64,000 nt of DNA from Massilia sp. IC2-278 (GTDB lineage Bacteria; Pseudomonadota; Gammaproteobacteria; Burkholderiales; Burkholderiaceae_D): assembly GCF_020708045.1 (NCBI RefSeq), contig NZ_JAJFES010000006.1, positions 248,001 through 312,000 of the forward strand, written 5' to 3'. The translations under genes and the position numbers were made by a program. The notes below the pieces were generated by a model that was given only the letters and a program-made list of their open reading frames with translations, was not told the origin of the DNA and made no database searches. Shown piece after piece: positions 20,588 through 31,266 of the stretch. Positions within the stretch are counted from its first letter, which is position 1; each line of letters opens with the position of its first letter.

Positions 20588-21801
20588 ATGCGTCCTCCGC
20601 GCATCAGGACGCGATTCTCGTAGTCGATGCGCAGCAAAATCGCCAGGCCGACGCAGTTGATCATGATGCCGGTGCCGCCATAGCTCATCAAAGGCAGGGT
20701 CAGGCCCTTCGTCGGCAGCAGGCCCAGGTTCACGCCCATGTTGATGAAGGTCTGCACGCCGAGCCAGATGCCGATGCCCTTCGCGGCCAGGCCCGCGAAG
20801 AACTGGTCGAGCGCGATGGCCTGGCGGCCGATGTCGAAGGCGCGCTTGACCAGGAAGTAGAACAGCGCCAGCACCACCAGCACGCCGGCCAGGCCCAGCT
20901 CTTCGCCGATCACGGCCATGATGAAGTCGGTGTGCGCTTCCGGCAGGTAGTGCAGCTTCTCGACGCTGTTACCCAGGCCCACGCCGCCCAGCTCGCCGCG
21001 GCCGAATGCGATCAGCGAATGGGTCAACTGGTAGGCCTTGTCCAGCGCATTGTCTTCCTGCCAGGGGTCGAGGTAGGCGAACATGCGCGCGCGGCGGAAC
21101 GGCGACAGCGCGATGATCGACGAGAACACCACCACCAGGATGGCGCCGATGCCGCCGAACCAGACCATGTTGAAGCCGCCCAGGAACAGGATGCCCATGG
21201 CGATGCAGACGATGACGCCGAAGGCGCCCAGGTCGGGCTCGAGCAGCAGCAGCATGCCGACCACGCCGACGGCAAAGGCCATCGGCATGAAGCCCTTGGT
21301 CAGCTTGTGCATGTACTGCTGCTTGCGCACCGTGAAGTCGGCGGCGTACAGCACCACCACGATCTTCATGATCTCGGACGGCTGCACCTGGAACAGTTTG
21401 AGCGACAGCCAGCGCCGTGCACCGTTCACCGACACGCCGACGCCCGGCACCAGCACCAGGATCAGCATGAAGAGCGTGACCACGAACATCAGCGGCGCCA
21501 GCTTCTGCCAGGCGGCCACCGGAATGCGGAAAGCAAAATACGCGGCCACCACCGACACCGAAATGAAGATGGCCTGGCGCAGCAGGAAGTATTCGTGCTT
21601 GCCCTGCAGGTAGGAGAATTTGGGCGAATCCGGCAGCGCGATCGAGGCCGAATACACCATCACCATCCCGAACAGCATCAGGATCAGCACCACCCACACC
21701 AGCGGCTGGTCGTAGTCCATCATCTTCGACGGACGCGCGCGTTCGGCAATCGCCGCCTCGCCTTTCGGCGCCGAAAACTTGAACGGGATCTGGAAAGCCA
21801 T
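20584..21801 (-). CDS. ftsW: Peptidoglycan glycosyltransferase FtsW (SEDS family)
   Basis: Length 405 aa from the ATG at 21801 ([20 protein letters not shown]); the longer frame is the shadow of murD. About ten membrane segments are present. SEDS features include [35 protein letters not shown] and the end motif [16 protein letters not shown]. It polymerises septal glycan from lipid II together with FtsI. Its start codon overlaps the murD stop by one base. Confidence 0.97.
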   Translation of the reverse strand: MAFQIPFKFSAPKGEAAIAERARPSKMMDYDQPLVWVVLILMLFGMVMVYSASIALPDSPKFSYLQGKHEYFLLRQAIFISVSVVAAYFAFRIPVAAWQKLAPLMFVVTLFMLILVLVPGVGVSVNGARRWLSLKLFQVQPSEIMKIVVVLYAADFTVRKQQYMHKLTKGFMPMAFAVGVVGMLLLLEPDLGAFGVIVCIAMGILFLGGFNMVWFGGIGAILVVVFSSIIALSPFRRARMFAYLDPWQEDNALDKAYQLTHSLIAFGRGELGGVGLGNSVEKLHYLPEAHTDFIMAVIGEELGLAGVLVVLALFYFLVKRAFDIGRQAIALDQFFAGLAAKGIGIWLGVQTFINMGVNLGLLPTKGLTLPLMSYGGTGIMINCVGLAILLRIDYENRVLMRGGRI

Positions 21802-23297
21802 CAGAGCTCCACTCCCCGGTCCAGCGCCACGTCGCGCACGGTGTCGACGAACACCTGGGCGCGGTGCGCATAGTTGGTGAACATGTCGAGGCTGGCACAG
21901 GCCGGCGACAGCAGCACGCAGTCGCCCGCACGCGCGAGACCCGCAGCGCGGCGCGTGGCCTGCGGCAAATCGTTCATGTCGAAGCACGGCACGCCGGACG
22001 GCTCGATGGCCGCTTTCACGGCGGCGGCATCCTTGCCGATCAGGAGCACGGCGCGCACGTAGCGCGACACCGGCTCGGCCAGCGGCGTGAAGTCCTGCCC
22101 CTTGCCGTCGCCACCGGCGATCAGCACGATCTGCTGGTCGGCGCCGGCGAATGCCTTGCCCAGGCCCTGCAGCGCGGCGACGGTGGCGCCGACATTCGTG
22201 CCCTTGCTGTCGTCGTAGAAATCGACGCCGTCGATGTGCGCCACCAGTTCCACGCGGTGCGGCTCGCCGGCGTATTCGCGCAGGCCGTGCAGCAGCGGCG
22301 CCAGCGGCAGGCCGGCGGCGCGGCACAGGGCCAGCGCGGCCAGGGCGTTCGAGGCGTTGTGCAGGCCGCGGATTTTCAGGGCGTCGGCCGGCATCAGGCG
22401 GTTAATACTGATGTCGACCGGTTCCGGGACTTCGCCTTTTTTGAGTTTCTTTTCGCTGGCTTCACCGGCAACGGCGGTGGCGAGCCACAGCACGCCGCGC
22501 TCGTTGACCAGGCCCATGGCGTTGGCTGCGTCAGGCTCGCCGGTACCGAAGGTCACGAACGGCGCGTCCGGCGCCGTCATGCCCATCACGGTCGCGTCGT
22601 CACGGTTCAGCACGCGGATGGTGTCGGCGCCAAAGATGCGTGCCTTATCCGCCGCATAGGCCGCCATGTCGCCATGCCAGTCCAGGTGGTCCTGGGTGAT
22701 GTTCAGGACCGTGGCGGCGTCGGCGTTCAGGCTGAAGGTGGTGTGCAGTTGGAAGCTGGACAGTTCCAGCACCCAGGCTTGCGGCAGCTTGTTCTCGGCA
22801 AGCGCTTCGCGCAGCACGTCCAGCGCCGCCGGGCTGATGTTGCCGGCCACGCGGGTATCGAAGCCGGCGCGGCGGCACAGCAGGCCGGTCAGGCTGGTGA
22901 CGGTGGTCTTGCCGTTGGTGCCGGTAATCGCGATGACTTTCGGGCTGTAGCCCTGGCTCTCTTTCAGCGACGCCAGCGCCTGGGCGAACAGCTCGATCTC
23001 GCCCCACAGCGGAATGTCTTGCTCTGCAGCGGCCGGCGCGATAACCGCCAGCTCGCGGTTCGGCGCCAGGCCCGGGCTGATGGCGACAAAGCCCACACCG
23101 TCCAGCAGCGCGGCATCGAACGCGCCGGCCACGAACTCGGCGCCCGGCACGGCGTCGCGCAATGCGGGCAGGCGTGCCGGCTCGGCGCGCGTGTCGGCCA
23201 CGCGCACGCGCGCGCCGCAGCGCGCCAGCCATTGCGCCATCGCCAGCCCGGATTCGCCGAGCCCGAGCACCAGTGCGAGTTTGCCGTTGTAGTCCAT
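21801..23297 (-). CDS. murD: UDP-N-acetylmuramoylalanine--D-glutamate ligase MurD
   Basis: Length 498 aa, slightly long for MurD because of a lysine-rich insert near residue 290 ([15 protein letters not shown]). It adds D-Glu to UDP-MurNAc-L-Ala. The ATP loop is GTNGKTT at residues 126-132. The domain-3 motif [18 protein letters not shown] is present. It sits three bases downstream of mraY and overlaps ftsW by one base. Confidence 0.97.
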   Translation of the reverse strand: MDYNGKLALVLGLGESGLAMAQWLARCGARVRVADTRAEPARLPALRDAVPGAEFVAGAFDAALLDGVGFVAISPGLAPNRELAVIAPAAAEQDIPLWGEIELFAQALASLKESQGYSPKVIAITGTNGKTTVTSLTGLLCRRAGFDTRVAGNISPAALDVLREALAENKLPQAWVLELSSFQLHTTFSLNADAATVLNITQDHLDWHGDMAAYAADKARIFGADTIRVLNRDDATVMGMTAPDAPFVTFGTGEPDAANAMGLVNERGVLWLATAVAGEASEKKLKKGEVPEPVDISINRLMPADALKIRGLHNASNALAALALCRAAGLPLAPLLHGLREYAGEPHRVELVAHIDGVDFYDDSKGTNVGATVAALQGLGKAFAGADQQIVLIAGGDGKGQDFTPLAEPVSRYVRAVLLIGKDAAAVKAAIEPSGVPCFDMNDLPQATRRAAGLARAGDCVLLSPACASLDMFTNYAHRAQVFVDTVRDVALDRGVEL

Positions 23298-23300
23298 GGA

Positions 23301-24470
23301 TCAGCGCAGTTTCAGGGTGGAGAGACCGACGAGGACCAGGATCATCGTCACGATCCAGAAGCGGACCACGACCTTGGTCTCCTTCCAGCCTTTTTGTTCG
23401 AAATGGTGGTGCAGCGGCGCCATCAGGAACACGCGGCGGCCGACGCCATAACGCTTCTTGGTGAACTTGAACCAGCTGACCTGGATGATCACCGACAGGG
23501 TTTCGGCCACGAACACGCCGCCCATGATGAACAGCACGATTTCCTGGCGCACGATGACGGCGATGGTGCCGAGCGCGCCGCCCAGGGCCAGCGCGCCGAC
23601 GTCGCCCATGAACATCTGGGCCGGGTGCGCGTTGAACCACAGGAAGGCCAGGCCCGCACCGGCCATGGCGCCGCAGAAGATCAGCAGTTCGCCGGCGCCG
23701 GCGATGTGCGGGATGAACAGGTACTTCGAATACGTGACGTTACCGGTCAGGTAGGCGATCAGGCCGAGCGCGCCGCCGACCATCACGGTCGGCATGATGG
23801 CCAGGCCATCGAGGCCGTCGGTGAAGTTCACCGCGTTCGAGGTGCCGACGATCACGCAATAGGTCAGCGCGATGAAGCCCCACACGCCCAGCGGATAGCT
23901 GATGGTCTTGAAGAAGGGGACGATCAGGTCGGCTTTCGGCGGCAGGTCCATCGAGAAGCCCGACTGCACCCAGGCCCAGAACAGCTGGCCGACTTCCCAC
24001 GGCGTCGGGGCCGAGACCGAGAACGCCAGATACAGCGAGGCGGCAATGCCGATCAGCGACATCCAGAAGTATTTCTCGCCCGAGCGCATGCCTTCCGGGT
24101 CCTGGTAGACCACCTTGCGGTAGTCGTCGACCCAGCCGATGGCGCCGAAGCCGAGGGTCACCACCAGCACCGGCCAGATCAGGCGGTTCGACAGGTCGCA
24201 CCACAGCAGCGTCGAGATGGCGATGGAAATCAGGATCAGCACGCCGCCCATGGTCGGGGTGCCGTGTTTTTTCAGGTGGGTCTGCGGACCCTGGGTGCGC
24301 ACCGCCTGGCCGACCTTCAGTTCGGTGAGTTTGCGGATCACGGCCGGTCCCGTGAACAGGCCGAGCGCGATCGCGGTGATCGCCGCCGATACCGCGCGGA
24401 AGGTGATGAAGTTAAAGATGCGCATCGGACCGATATAGTCCTGCAGGTATTGTGCAAGCCAGAGAAGCAT
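23301..24470 (-). CDS. mraY: Phospho-N-acetylmuramoyl-pentapeptide transferase MraY
   Basis: Length 389 aa from the ATG at 24470 ([19 protein letters not shown]), the conserved MraY start; the upstream frame runs into murF. It has about ten membrane segments. Active-site motifs are [24 protein letters not shown] and [10 protein letters not shown], plus the MAPLHHHFE loop near the end. It makes lipid I by moving phospho-MurNAc-pentapeptide to undecaprenyl phosphate in the inner membrane. Confidence 0.98.
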   Translation of the reverse strand: MLLWLAQYLQDYIGPMRIFNFITFRAVSAAITAIALGLFTGPAVIRKLTELKVGQAVRTQGPQTHLKKHGTPTMGGVLILISIAISTLLWCDLSNRLIWPVLVVTLGFGAIGWVDDYRKVVYQDPEGMRSGEKYFWMSLIGIAASLYLAFSVSAPTPWEVGQLFWAWVQSGFSMDLPPKADLIVPFFKTISYPLGVWGFIALTYCVIVGTSNAVNFTDGLDGLAIMPTVMVGGALGLIAYLTGNVTYSKYLFIPHIAGAGELLIFCGAMAGAGLAFLWFNAHPAQMFMGDVGALALGGALGTIAVIVRQEIVLFIMGGVFVAETLSVIIQVSWFKFTKKRYGVGRRVFLMAPLHHHFEQKGWKETKVVVRFWIVTMILVLVGLSTLKLR

Positions 24471-24474
24471 GGTG

Positions 24475-25845
24475 TTAGTGGGCGTCCTTGCCAGTGTTTG
24501 TTGAACCAATCAGGTGATTGACCACGCGTTCCATCTTCATGAAGCGCGAGCCCTTCACCAACACAGTTGCATCAGAATTGCCGCCCAGTTGCTTGTCCAG
24601 TGCTGCCAATAATGCGTCAAACTGCTCGAAATACTCGGCGCCCGCCGCTGCCAGGTGGCGCGACAGGTCGCCTGTTGCCAGCACGTGCTCGATGCCGCGT
24701 GCCTGCGCATATGCGCCGATCTCTTCGGTGAATTCCTTGCCCTGGGCGCCGACTTCGCCCATGTCGCCGATCACCAGGAAGCGCGGCGCCGGATAGCTTG
24801 CCAGCACGTCGATGGCGGCGCGCATCGAATCCGGGTTCGCGTTATAGGTGTCGTCGATGACCAGCGCGCCGTTGGCGGCCTGCTTGCGCTGCAGGCGCCC
24901 GCCCACCGGCGCAAAGCTTTCCAGGCCGCGCACGATGGCGCCCGGTTCGATGCCGGCGGCCAGCGCGCAGGCGAATGCGGCCAGCGCATTGCGCACGTTG
25001 TGTTCGCCCGCGGCCGCCAGTGTCACGGCGAACGGGCCGGCCGGGGTGATGATTTGCAAATTGTTACCGAAGCCGCTGGCGGTGTAGGTAGCGCGCACGT
25101 CGCAGGCGTCGGCGAGGCCGAACGTCAGGCTGCGGCAGTGCGACGCCAGCCCCTGCCAGATCGGCGTATAGGTGTCGTCGCCCGGATACACGGCCACGCC
25201 GTCGCTTGGGAGCGCGGTGAACACCGAGCCGTTTTCCAGCGCCACCGCTTCCACGGTGTGCATGAATTCCTGGTGCTCGCGCTGGGCATTGTTGACCAGG
25301 GCGACCGTTGGCTGGGCGATCGCGGCCAGGCGGCCAATCTCGCCCGGGTGGTTCATACCGAGTTCGACCACGGCGGCGCGGTGCGACGCTTCCATCCGCA
25401 TCAGGGTCAGCGGCACGCCGATCTCGTTGTTCAGGTTCCCCTGCGTGGCCAGGCGCTCGTTCTCGCCAAAGGCGGCGGCCAGGATGGACGCGATCATTTC
25501 CTTGACCGTGGTCTTGCCGTTGCTGCCGGTGACGCCGATCAGGGGCACGCCGTACTGGCGGCGCCAGCTGTTGGCGATCCGGCCCAGGGCCGTGAGCGTA
25601 TCCGGCACCACGATGGCCGGCAGGGTCCAGCCTTCCGGCAGGCGTTCAACCACGACCCCGGCCACGCCGCGCGCGGCAACCTGCTCCAGGAAATCGTGGG
25701 CATCGAAAGTCTCGCCGCGCAATGCGACGAACAGCGCGCCGGCGGGAGCCGTACGGCTGTCGGTCGAGACGCCGTTGAAGCTGGTGTCAGCGCTGAGCTG
25801 CGAGCCAGGCATCGAAGCGATCAGTTGTGCGAGCGAACCGCGCAT
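24475..25845 (-). CDS. murF: UDP-N-acetylmuramoyl-tripeptide--D-alanyl-D-alanine ligase MurF
   Basis: Length 456 aa from the ATG at 25845 ([18 protein letters not shown]), two bases after the murE stop; the longer frame is a shadow of murE. The ATP loop is GSNGKTT (residues 107-113). [11 protein letters not shown] and [13 protein letters not shown] are typical MurF motifs. It adds the D-Ala-D-Ala made by Ddl, completing the UDP-MurNAc-pentapeptide. Confidence 0.97.
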   Translation of the reverse strand: MRGSLAQLIASMPGSQLSADTSFNGVSTDSRTAPAGALFVALRGETFDAHDFLEQVAARGVAGVVVERLPEGWTLPAIVVPDTLTALGRIANSWRRQYGVPLIGVTGSNGKTTVKEMIASILAAAFGENERLATQGNLNNEIGVPLTLMRMEASHRAAVVELGMNHPGEIGRLAAIAQPTVALVNNAQREHQEFMHTVEAVALENGSVFTALPSDGVAVYPGDDTYTPIWQGLASHCRSLTFGLADACDVRATYTASGFGNNLQIITPAGPFAVTLAAAGEHNVRNALAAFACALAAGIEPGAIVRGLESFAPVGGRLQRKQAANGALVIDDTYNANPDSMRAAIDVLASYPAPRFLVIGDMGEVGAQGKEFTEEIGAYAQARGIEHVLATGDLSRHLAAAGAEYFEQFDALLAALDKQLGGNSDATVLVKGSRFMKMERVVNHLIGSTNTGKDAH

Positions 25846-25847
25846 GC

Positions 25848-27386
25848 TTAGTGTGTCCTCATCATGGTGAGCCGCGCCGTCAGGGCCAGCGCGGCGTGGT
25901 CTGCATCGGAGAACGGCAGCTTCTTGCCCTTGATCTCCTGGTAGGGCTCGTGGCCCTTCCCGGCCAGCAGGATCACGTCCTGCTTGCCTGCGTGCTTGAC
26001 GGCCGACAGGATGGCCGCGGCCCGGTCTTCGATAGCCTGGTGGCGCGCATCCGGATTCATGCCGGCCACGACCTGGGCGATGATGGCGCCCGGTTCTTCG
26101 CTGCGCGGGTTGTCGCTGGTGACGATCACCTGGTCGGCCGCCTGGGCAATGGCGCCCATCTGCGGGCGCTTGCCCGGGTCGCGGTCGCCGCCGCAGCCGA
26201 ACACGCACCACAGGGCGCCGCCGCGTTCCGTCGCCACCTGGCGCAGCGCGGCCAGGGTTTTTTCCAGCGCGTCCGGCGTGTGCGCGTAGTCGATCACGAC
26301 CAGCGGCGCATCCTGGCCGCCGACCTGTTGCATGCGGCCCGGCGCTGGCGTCAGGGCTTCGACCGCCTCGGCCGCGCGCTTGATGTCCACGCCCTTGGCC
26401 AGCAGCGTGCCCAGCACGGCCAGCGCATTGCTGATGTTGAAGTGGCCGACCAGGCGGGTCTTCACGAGCAGGCTGGCGCCGGCCGCTTCCAGGGTGAATT
26501 CGGTGCCGGCCGGGCGTGCGCGCTTGTGCGCGGCGCGCAGGATGGCCACGCCTTCGATGGCAGGCTGTTCCGCCTCGTTCTGCAGGGTATAGCCGGTGAC
26601 CGCCACCTGCGGCAGCTGCGTGGCCAGGTAATCGACCAGGCGCGCGCCGGCCGGATCGTCGAGGTTGACGACGGCGCTCCTCAGGCCCGGCCATGCGAAC
26701 AGCTTGCGCTTGGCCGCTTCGTAGTTCTCCATGTCGCCATGGAAGTCGAGGTGGTCGCGCGTCAGATTCGTGAAGACGGCGACGTCGAAATGCATGCCGT
26801 TCGTGCGGCCCTGCTCCAGGCCGATGGACGAGACCTCGATGGCCAGCGCGCGGGCGCCGGCCTCGCGCACGGCGGCCAGGTTGGCGGCCAGCAGCACGGC
26901 GTCGGGCGTGGTGTAGCCGGTCTCGATGAATTCCGGTTCGGCGCGGCCGCTGAACAGGCCCACGCCGAGCGTGCCGATGACGGCGGCGGTTTCGCCGAGT
27001 TTCGCCAGCGCCTGGCCCAGCCAGACCGCGATCGAGGTCTTGCCGTTGGTGCCGGTGACGCCGACGGTGAACATGCCGGCGTCGGGCTGGCCGAGGCAGG
27101 CATGGGCGATGGCGCCGGCCTGCGCCTTCAGTCCCGGCACGGCCAGGTGCCGGACGTCGAGGCTGTCATCCCAGGCGAAACCGCTGTCGTCATGGACCAC
27201 GGCGGCGGCGCCGGCAGCGACGGCGGCCGCGATGTAGCGGCGGCCGTCCTGGGCGTCGCCCGGATAGGCGAAGAAGACGTCGCCGGCCTGCACGCGGCGC
27301 GAGTCGGAAACGAGTTTGCCGCCCGGTGCTGCGGCGGCAATCCAACGGCAGATGTCTTCGAGCGGATGGATAGTCGGCGCCATCAC
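25848..27386 (-). CDS. murE: UDP-N-acetylmuramoyl-tripeptide synthetase MurE (diaminopimelate-adding)
   Basis: Length 512 aa. The ATP loop is GTNGKTS (residues 112-118). The motif DNPR in TSDNPRSEEP specifies meso-diaminopimelate rather than lysine, as expected for a Gram-negative. The second methionine (27383) could be the true start; the first overlaps the ftsI stop by four bases. The gene is followed after two bases by murF. Confidence 0.97.
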   Translation of the reverse strand: MMAPTIHPLEDICRWIAAAAPGGKLVSDSRRVQAGDVFFAYPGDAQDGRRYIAAAVAAGAAAVVHDDSGFAWDDSLDVRHLAVPGLKAQAGAIAHACLGQPDAGMFTVGVTGTNGKTSIAVWLGQALAKLGETAAVIGTLGVGLFSGRAEPEFIETGYTTPDAVLLAANLAAVREAGARALAIEVSSIGLEQGRTNGMHFDVAVFTNLTRDHLDFHGDMENYEAAKRKLFAWPGLRSAVVNLDDPAGARLVDYLATQLPQVAVTGYTLQNEAEQPAIEGVAILRAAHKRARPAGTEFTLEAAGASLLVKTRLVGHFNISNALAVLGTLLAKGVDIKRAAEAVEALTPAPGRMQQVGGQDAPLVVIDYAHTPDALEKTLAALRQVATERGGALWCVFGCGGDRDPGKRPQMGAIAQAADQVIVTSDNPRSEEPGAIIAQVVAGMNPDARHQAIEDRAAAILSAVKHAGKQDVILLAGKGHEPYQEIKGKKLPFSDADHAALALTARLTMMRTH

Positions 27387-29158
27387 AAGCTTTCCTCCAA
27401 AGGCTCATCGGGAATGATGATGTCGGTGACCGAGGAGTCGGGCGGCACGTTGGCCGCGCGCAGCGCGTTCGCGGCGAGGTCGGCCGCGGTCGGCGCCGCC
27501 ACGCTGCCGCCGGTGCGCAGCGCGCCCCGCGGGTTGTCGACCATGACCGCGATGATGAAGCGCGGCTTCGACATCGGCGCGATGCCGACGAAATAACCGA
27601 TGTTGTCGGTGCGCGAGTAGCGGCCGTTGACGATCTTCTCGGCGGTACCGGTCTTGCCGCCCACGCGGTAGCCCGGCACCTGCGCCTTGGAAGCGGTGCC
27701 TTCCGGGCTGACCACGGATTCGAGCATGGTGCGCACTTCGGCCGCGGTCTTCGGCGAGATGACCTGCTGGCCGACCGGCTTCTCGTCCACCTTCACGAAC
27801 GACAGCGGGATGATGTCGCCGTTGCGGGCGAAGATCATGTACGAGCGCGCCATCTGCAGCAGCGAGACCGACAGGCCGTGGCCGAAGGCCATGTTCGCGT
27901 ACTCGATCGGGCGCCACGATTTCCAGGGTCGCACGCGGCCGGCTGTCGGGCCGGGGAAGCCGAAGCGCGGCGCCTGGCCGTAACCGAGCTTGGTGTACAT
28001 CTCCCACATTTCCTGCGGCGGGATCAGCTGCGAGATTTTCACCACGCCGATGTTCGAGGACTTCTGGATGATGCCGCCCACGGTGCGCACGCCGTAGTTG
28101 TGGGTGTCGCGGATGGTTTTACCCGTGACGACCATGCGGCCCGGCGAGGTGTCGAACACCGTGTTCGGGGTGATGCGCTTGGTTTCCAGGCCAAGCGCCA
28201 CGGTCACCGGCTTGATCGTCGAGCCGGGCTCGAAGGTGTCGGTGATGACGCGGTTGCGCAGCTGGGCGCCGGTCAGGTGGCGGCGGTCGTTCGGGTTGTA
28301 GCTCGGGTAGTTGGCCATGGCCAGCACTTCGCCGGTCTGCACATCGAGCACCACGGCGCCGCCGGCCTGGGCGTTGAATTTCTCGACCGCGTTCTTGACG
28401 CTGTTGTAGGCGATGTATTGCAGTTTGCTGTCGACCGACAGCACCAGGTCCTTGCCGTCGTGCGGCTCGCGCGACAGGCCCAGGTCTTCGACGATGCGGC
28501 CCAGGCGGTCCTTGATCACGCGGCGGCTGCCGGTGGTGCCGACCAGCGACTTCTGCTGCGCCAGCTCCATGCCCTCCTGGCCCACGTCTTCGACGTTGGT
28601 GAAGCCGACCACGTGGGTCATGACTTCGCCCTGCGGGTAATAACGCTTGTATTCCTTGCGGGTGTCGATACCGCCGATCTTGAGTTTTTCGATCTGGGCC
28701 ACGACGTCCATCTCGACCTGGCGCTTCAGGTAGACGAAGGTGCGGTCGGAGTCGAGCTTCTTGCGCAGTTCGGATTCCGGCATCTCCAGCAGGCGCGCCA
28801 GTTCCGTGATTTTTTCCGGCGGCGACTGCAGCACGTCTTCGGGGATCGCCCACACGGCGCGCACCGGCAGCGAGGACGCCAGCACCTCGCCGTTGCGGTC
28901 CATGATCTTGCCGCGCGTGGCCGGCAGTTCCAGCGTGCGCTCGTAGCGGCTCTTGCCCTGCTTTTGCAGGAACTGGGTCGACATGCCCTGCAGCCAGAGC
29001 GCGCGGATGCCCAGCGCGGCAAAGGCGGCGAACAGCACGAACAGCATTACGCGCGAGCGCCAGTCGGGCAGGCGCACGGCCAGCACCGGGCTCTTCGAAA
29101 AAGCCATGCCTTTCGAGGCGGCCACGCGGCCGGTGGTGAAGGGCTTGTCGCGCTTCAT
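27383..29158 (-). CDS. ftsI: Peptidoglycan D,D-transpeptidase FtsI (PBP3)
   Basis: Length 591 aa. A single N-terminal membrane anchor lies at residues about 37-57, followed by the PBP dimer domain (RGKIMDRNGEVLASSLPVRAVW). The transpeptidase domain has the active-site serine S313 in STIK, the SSN motif at 367-369 and KTG at 502-504. It crosslinks septal peptidoglycan and works with FtsW. Its start overlaps ftsL by four bases. Confidence 0.98.
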   Translation of the reverse strand: MKRDKPFTTGRVAASKGMAFSKSPVLAVRLPDWRSRVMLFVLFAAFAALGIRALWLQGMSTQFLQKQGKSRYERTLELPATRGKIMDRNGEVLASSLPVRAVWAIPEDVLQSPPEKITELARLLEMPESELRKKLDSDRTFVYLKRQVEMDVVAQIEKLKIGGIDTRKEYKRYYPQGEVMTHVVGFTNVEDVGQEGMELAQQKSLVGTTGSRRVIKDRLGRIVEDLGLSREPHDGKDLVLSVDSKLQYIAYNSVKNAVEKFNAQAGGAVVLDVQTGEVLAMANYPSYNPNDRRHLTGAQLRNRVITDTFEPGSTIKPVTVALGLETKRITPNTVFDTSPGRMVVTGKTIRDTHNYGVRTVGGIIQKSSNIGVVKISQLIPPQEMWEMYTKLGYGQAPRFGFPGPTAGRVRPWKSWRPIEYANMAFGHGLSVSLLQMARSYMIFARNGDIIPLSFVKVDEKPVGQQVISPKTAAEVRTMLESVVSPEGTASKAQVPGYRVGGKTGTAEKIVNGRYSRTDNIGYFVGIAPMSKPRFIIAVMVDNPRGALRTGGSVAAPTAADLAANALRAANVPPDSSVTDIIIPDEPLEESL

Positions 29159-29427
29159 CGCGCACCCTCCGTCAGGTACTGGGTGCGGGCCGGGGTCAAC
29201 GGGGTCATGTTCAGTTGCGTGCGCGCGATCTGTTCGATGCGCTCGTTCTTGCCGAGGGTGGACTGGTCGAGCTGGAGCTGCGACCAGTCGATGTCGAGCT
29301 GGCGCGACTGCTGTTGCAGGCGTTCGAGCTCGATGAACAAATGGCGCGACTGGTAGCGCGCGTTAACGAGCGTCAGGCCGCAGGCGATCAGGCCGACAGC
29401 CAGCACGGCGTTGAGCTTGTTGCTCAT
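29155..29427 (-). CDS. ftsL: Cell division protein FtsL
   Basis: Length 90 aa. One membrane segment (residues about 5-22) is followed by a predicted coiled coil ([19 protein letters not shown]). It ends with a short periplasmic tail. It forms the FtsQLB complex. It overlaps rsmH and ftsI by four bases each, so it is translationally coupled. Identification rests on size, topology and position. Confidence 0.93.
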   Translation of the reverse strand: MSNKLNAVLAVGLIACGLTLVNARYQSRHLFIELERLQQQSRQLDIDWSQLQLDQSTLGKNERIEQIARTQLNMTPLTPARTQYLTEGAR

Positions 29428-30419
29428 CGAGCGCTACCTTTTGCCACAGCGGCCACATCGGCCACATCGCCCAGGCGCTCGGCCACGCGCAGCACCGCCG
29501 AGCGGGCGCGCGGATTCGCGTCGACTTCAAGCACGCTCGGCTTGATCTTGGCGATCAGCTTCATCAGCGGCTGCGGCAGATCGACGGCGCGGATCGGCAG
29601 GCGGCGGTCGGGCTGAGCCACCTTGGCTTTGCTGGCCAGGAACTGCTTGACGATGCGGTCTTCCAGCGAGTGGAAGCTGATCACCGACATGCGCGCACCC
29701 GGCGCCAGGAGATCGTAGGCCGCGCTCAGTCCGGCTTCGAGATCCTCAAGCTCTTTATTGATGAAAATCCGGATAGCCTGAAAGCTGCGGGTTGCCGGAT
29801 CCTTGCCTTTTTCCCGAGTCTTGACCGCGTCTGCCACGATTGCGGCAAGCTGGCGTGTGGTTGAAATTGGCTCGACTGCCCGGCGAGCAACAATCGCCTT
29901 TGCAATCTGAAAAGCAAACCGTTCTTCCCCATAATCGCGTATGACCTTTTCCAAATGTTGTTCGGTGGCGCTGGCAATCCATTCGGCGGCGGAGATGCCG
30001 CGCGTGGTGTCCATGCGCATGTCGAGCGGGCCATCGTTGCGGAAGCTGAAGCCGCGGCCGGCGTCGTCGACCTGGGGCGACGAGATGCCGAGGTCGAGCA
30101 GGATGCCGTCGACTTTATCGATGCCGCGTGCGCGCAGGGCCTCGCCCATGGTGGCGAAACTGTCGTGGACGATACTGAAACGCGGGTCCGTGATCTGTTC
30201 GGCGGTGGCGATCGCCATCGGGTCCTTGTCGAAGGCGACCAGGCGGCCGTTCGCGCCCAGGCGCGACAGCAGCAGGCGGCTGTGGCCGCCGCGGCCGAAC
30301 GTGCCGTCTATATAGATGCCGTCTGCGCGCTGGCCCTCGTCGAGGTTCAGCGCATCGATTGCTTCGTCAAGCAGTACGGTGCGATGCTGCAGTGCTGGCA
30401 CCGTATCGGGTGTAATCAT
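29424..30419 (-). CDS. rsmH: 16S rRNA (cytosine(1402)-N(4))-methyltransferase RsmH
   Basis: Length 331 aa from the ATG at 30419 ([19 protein letters not shown]), chosen because GAGG lies just upstream and conserved homology starts there; an upstream frame start would overlap mraZ. The SAM-binding motif is [15 protein letters not shown], and [16 protein letters not shown] is typical of the family. It methylates C1402 in the ribosomal decoding site. Bases about 29745-29975 use noticeably more AT-rich codons than the rest of the gene, suggesting a recombined segment, although the protein motif content looks normal. Confidence 0.97.
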   Translation of the reverse strand: MITPDTVPALQHRTVLLDEAIDALNLDEGQRADGIYIDGTFGRGGHSRLLLSRLGANGRLVAFDKDPMAIATAEQITDPRFSIVHDSFATMGEALRARGIDKVDGILLDLGISSPQVDDAGRGFSFRNDGPLDMRMDTTRGISAAEWIASATEQHLEKVIRDYGEERFAFQIAKAIVARRAVEPISTTRQLAAIVADAVKTREKGKDPATRSFQAIRIFINKELEDLEAGLSAAYDLLAPGARMSVISFHSLEDRIVKQFLASKAKVAQPDRRLPIRAVDLPQPLMKLIAKIKPSVLEVDANPRARSAVLRVAERLGDVADVAAVAKGSAR

Positions 30420-30426
30420 CGGTGCC

Positions 30427-30855
30427 TCAGAAAGAGAAATTGGAAAGGACATCCGGCATGCCGCCGGCAACCGCCTCGGCCTCGTCCGCGGCCAGCTTGG
30501 CGGCGTCCCAGATTTCGAAGTGGGTGCCCATGCCGAGCATCATCACTTCCTTTTCCAGCCCGACCGCGCCGCGCAGTTCGGGGGAAATCAGGATGCGGCC
30601 GGCGCTGTCGACCTCGACATCGCAGGCGTTACCGAGGAAAATGCGCTGCCACGCGCGCGCCGACATCGGCCAGGCGGCGATCTGGTCGCGGTGGGTTTCC
30701 CAGACCGGGCGGGGGAACAGCAGCAGGCAGCCGTGCGGGTGGCGGGTGAGGGTCAGGCGGCCTTCGCACTGAAGTGCAAGGGCGTCACGGTGCTTTGCCG
30801 GTATTGACATCCGGCCTTTCGCATCGAGATTGATCGCTGACGCGCCTTGAAACAC
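30427..30855 (-). CDS. mraZ: Transcriptional regulator MraZ
   Basis: Length 142 aa, two SpoVT/AbrB-like repeats ([20 protein letters not shown] and [18 protein letters not shown]). It is the first gene of the dcw cluster. MraZ represses its own operon by binding a row of short repeats upstream; four such boxes with 10-base spacing are visible at 30919-30954. It lies seven bases before rsmH. Confidence 0.96.
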   Translation of the reverse strand: MFQGASAINLDAKGRMSIPAKHRDALALQCEGRLTLTRHPHGCLLLFPRPVWETHRDQIAAWPMSARAWQRIFLGNACDVEVDSAGRILISPELRGAVGLEKEVMMLGMGTHFEIWDAAKLAADEAEAVAGGMPDVLSNFSF

Positions 30856-31266
30856 GTAGGTACCTAGTTTGGAGAGTTATCAGTCTAGTTGTTTTGCGCG
30901 CCGGGAGACCTGAATTTCTCCCACAAAACTGCACTTTTTCACACCGTTTCCCACTTTAGAGGAAGCGTTGTTGCTGGTCAAGCGAATTCCGTGAGGAAAC
31001 TTTCCGATTTTGCCAATGAAACCAAGGACTTAGCGCGCTTCCCTGAAGTGAGTTCCAGACAAAATGTCCCGATAAATGAAGCACTTAGCTAAAACACTGA
31101 ATGTGCTACCTCATCTAGACAAGCTGTCTTTACGTTTGAGCTAGCTCAATAATTGGGCAGCATCCGAGCCATCCTGGTGGGGTGCTGAGGGGCGCACGCG
31201 ACAGTGCCGACAAAATTGCGCAAGCAGCGTGCACTGGGTTAGGATTTGTGCATAAAAGGAGCCGCC
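30856..31266. promoter_or_regulatory. Divergent control region between mraZ and the AAA+ gene
   Basis: A 411-base region with no convincing gene, clearly AT-richer than its flanks. It holds the MraZ operator near mraZ. At the other side are a perfect 14-base palindrome TTGAGCTAGCTCAA (31136-31149) and a small inverted repeat AGACA-N3-TGTCT (31117-31129), possible operator sites for the AAA+ gene. A 67-codon open frame at 30889-31092 overlaps the MraZ boxes and is not credible. Confidence 0.5.
30919..30954 (-). promoter_or_regulatory. MraZ operator: four boxes with 10-base period
   Basis: On the minus strand, GTGGGA, GTGTGA, GTGCAG and GTGGGA follow each other at exactly 10-base steps (plus-strand positions 30949, 30939, 30929 and 30919). 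MraZ binds such TGGGN repeats separated by five bases. The row lies 64-99 bases upstream of the mraZ start, a typical promoter position. Confidence 0.85.

Noticed and set aside
21864..24521. An 885-codon plus-strand open frame
   Set aside because: It is antisense to murD and mraY, which have clear motifs. Low-complexity composition and no start context.
30889..31092. A 67-codon frame in the mraZ upstream region
   Set aside because: It covers the MraZ operator boxes, has no family features and no convincing ribosome binding site.
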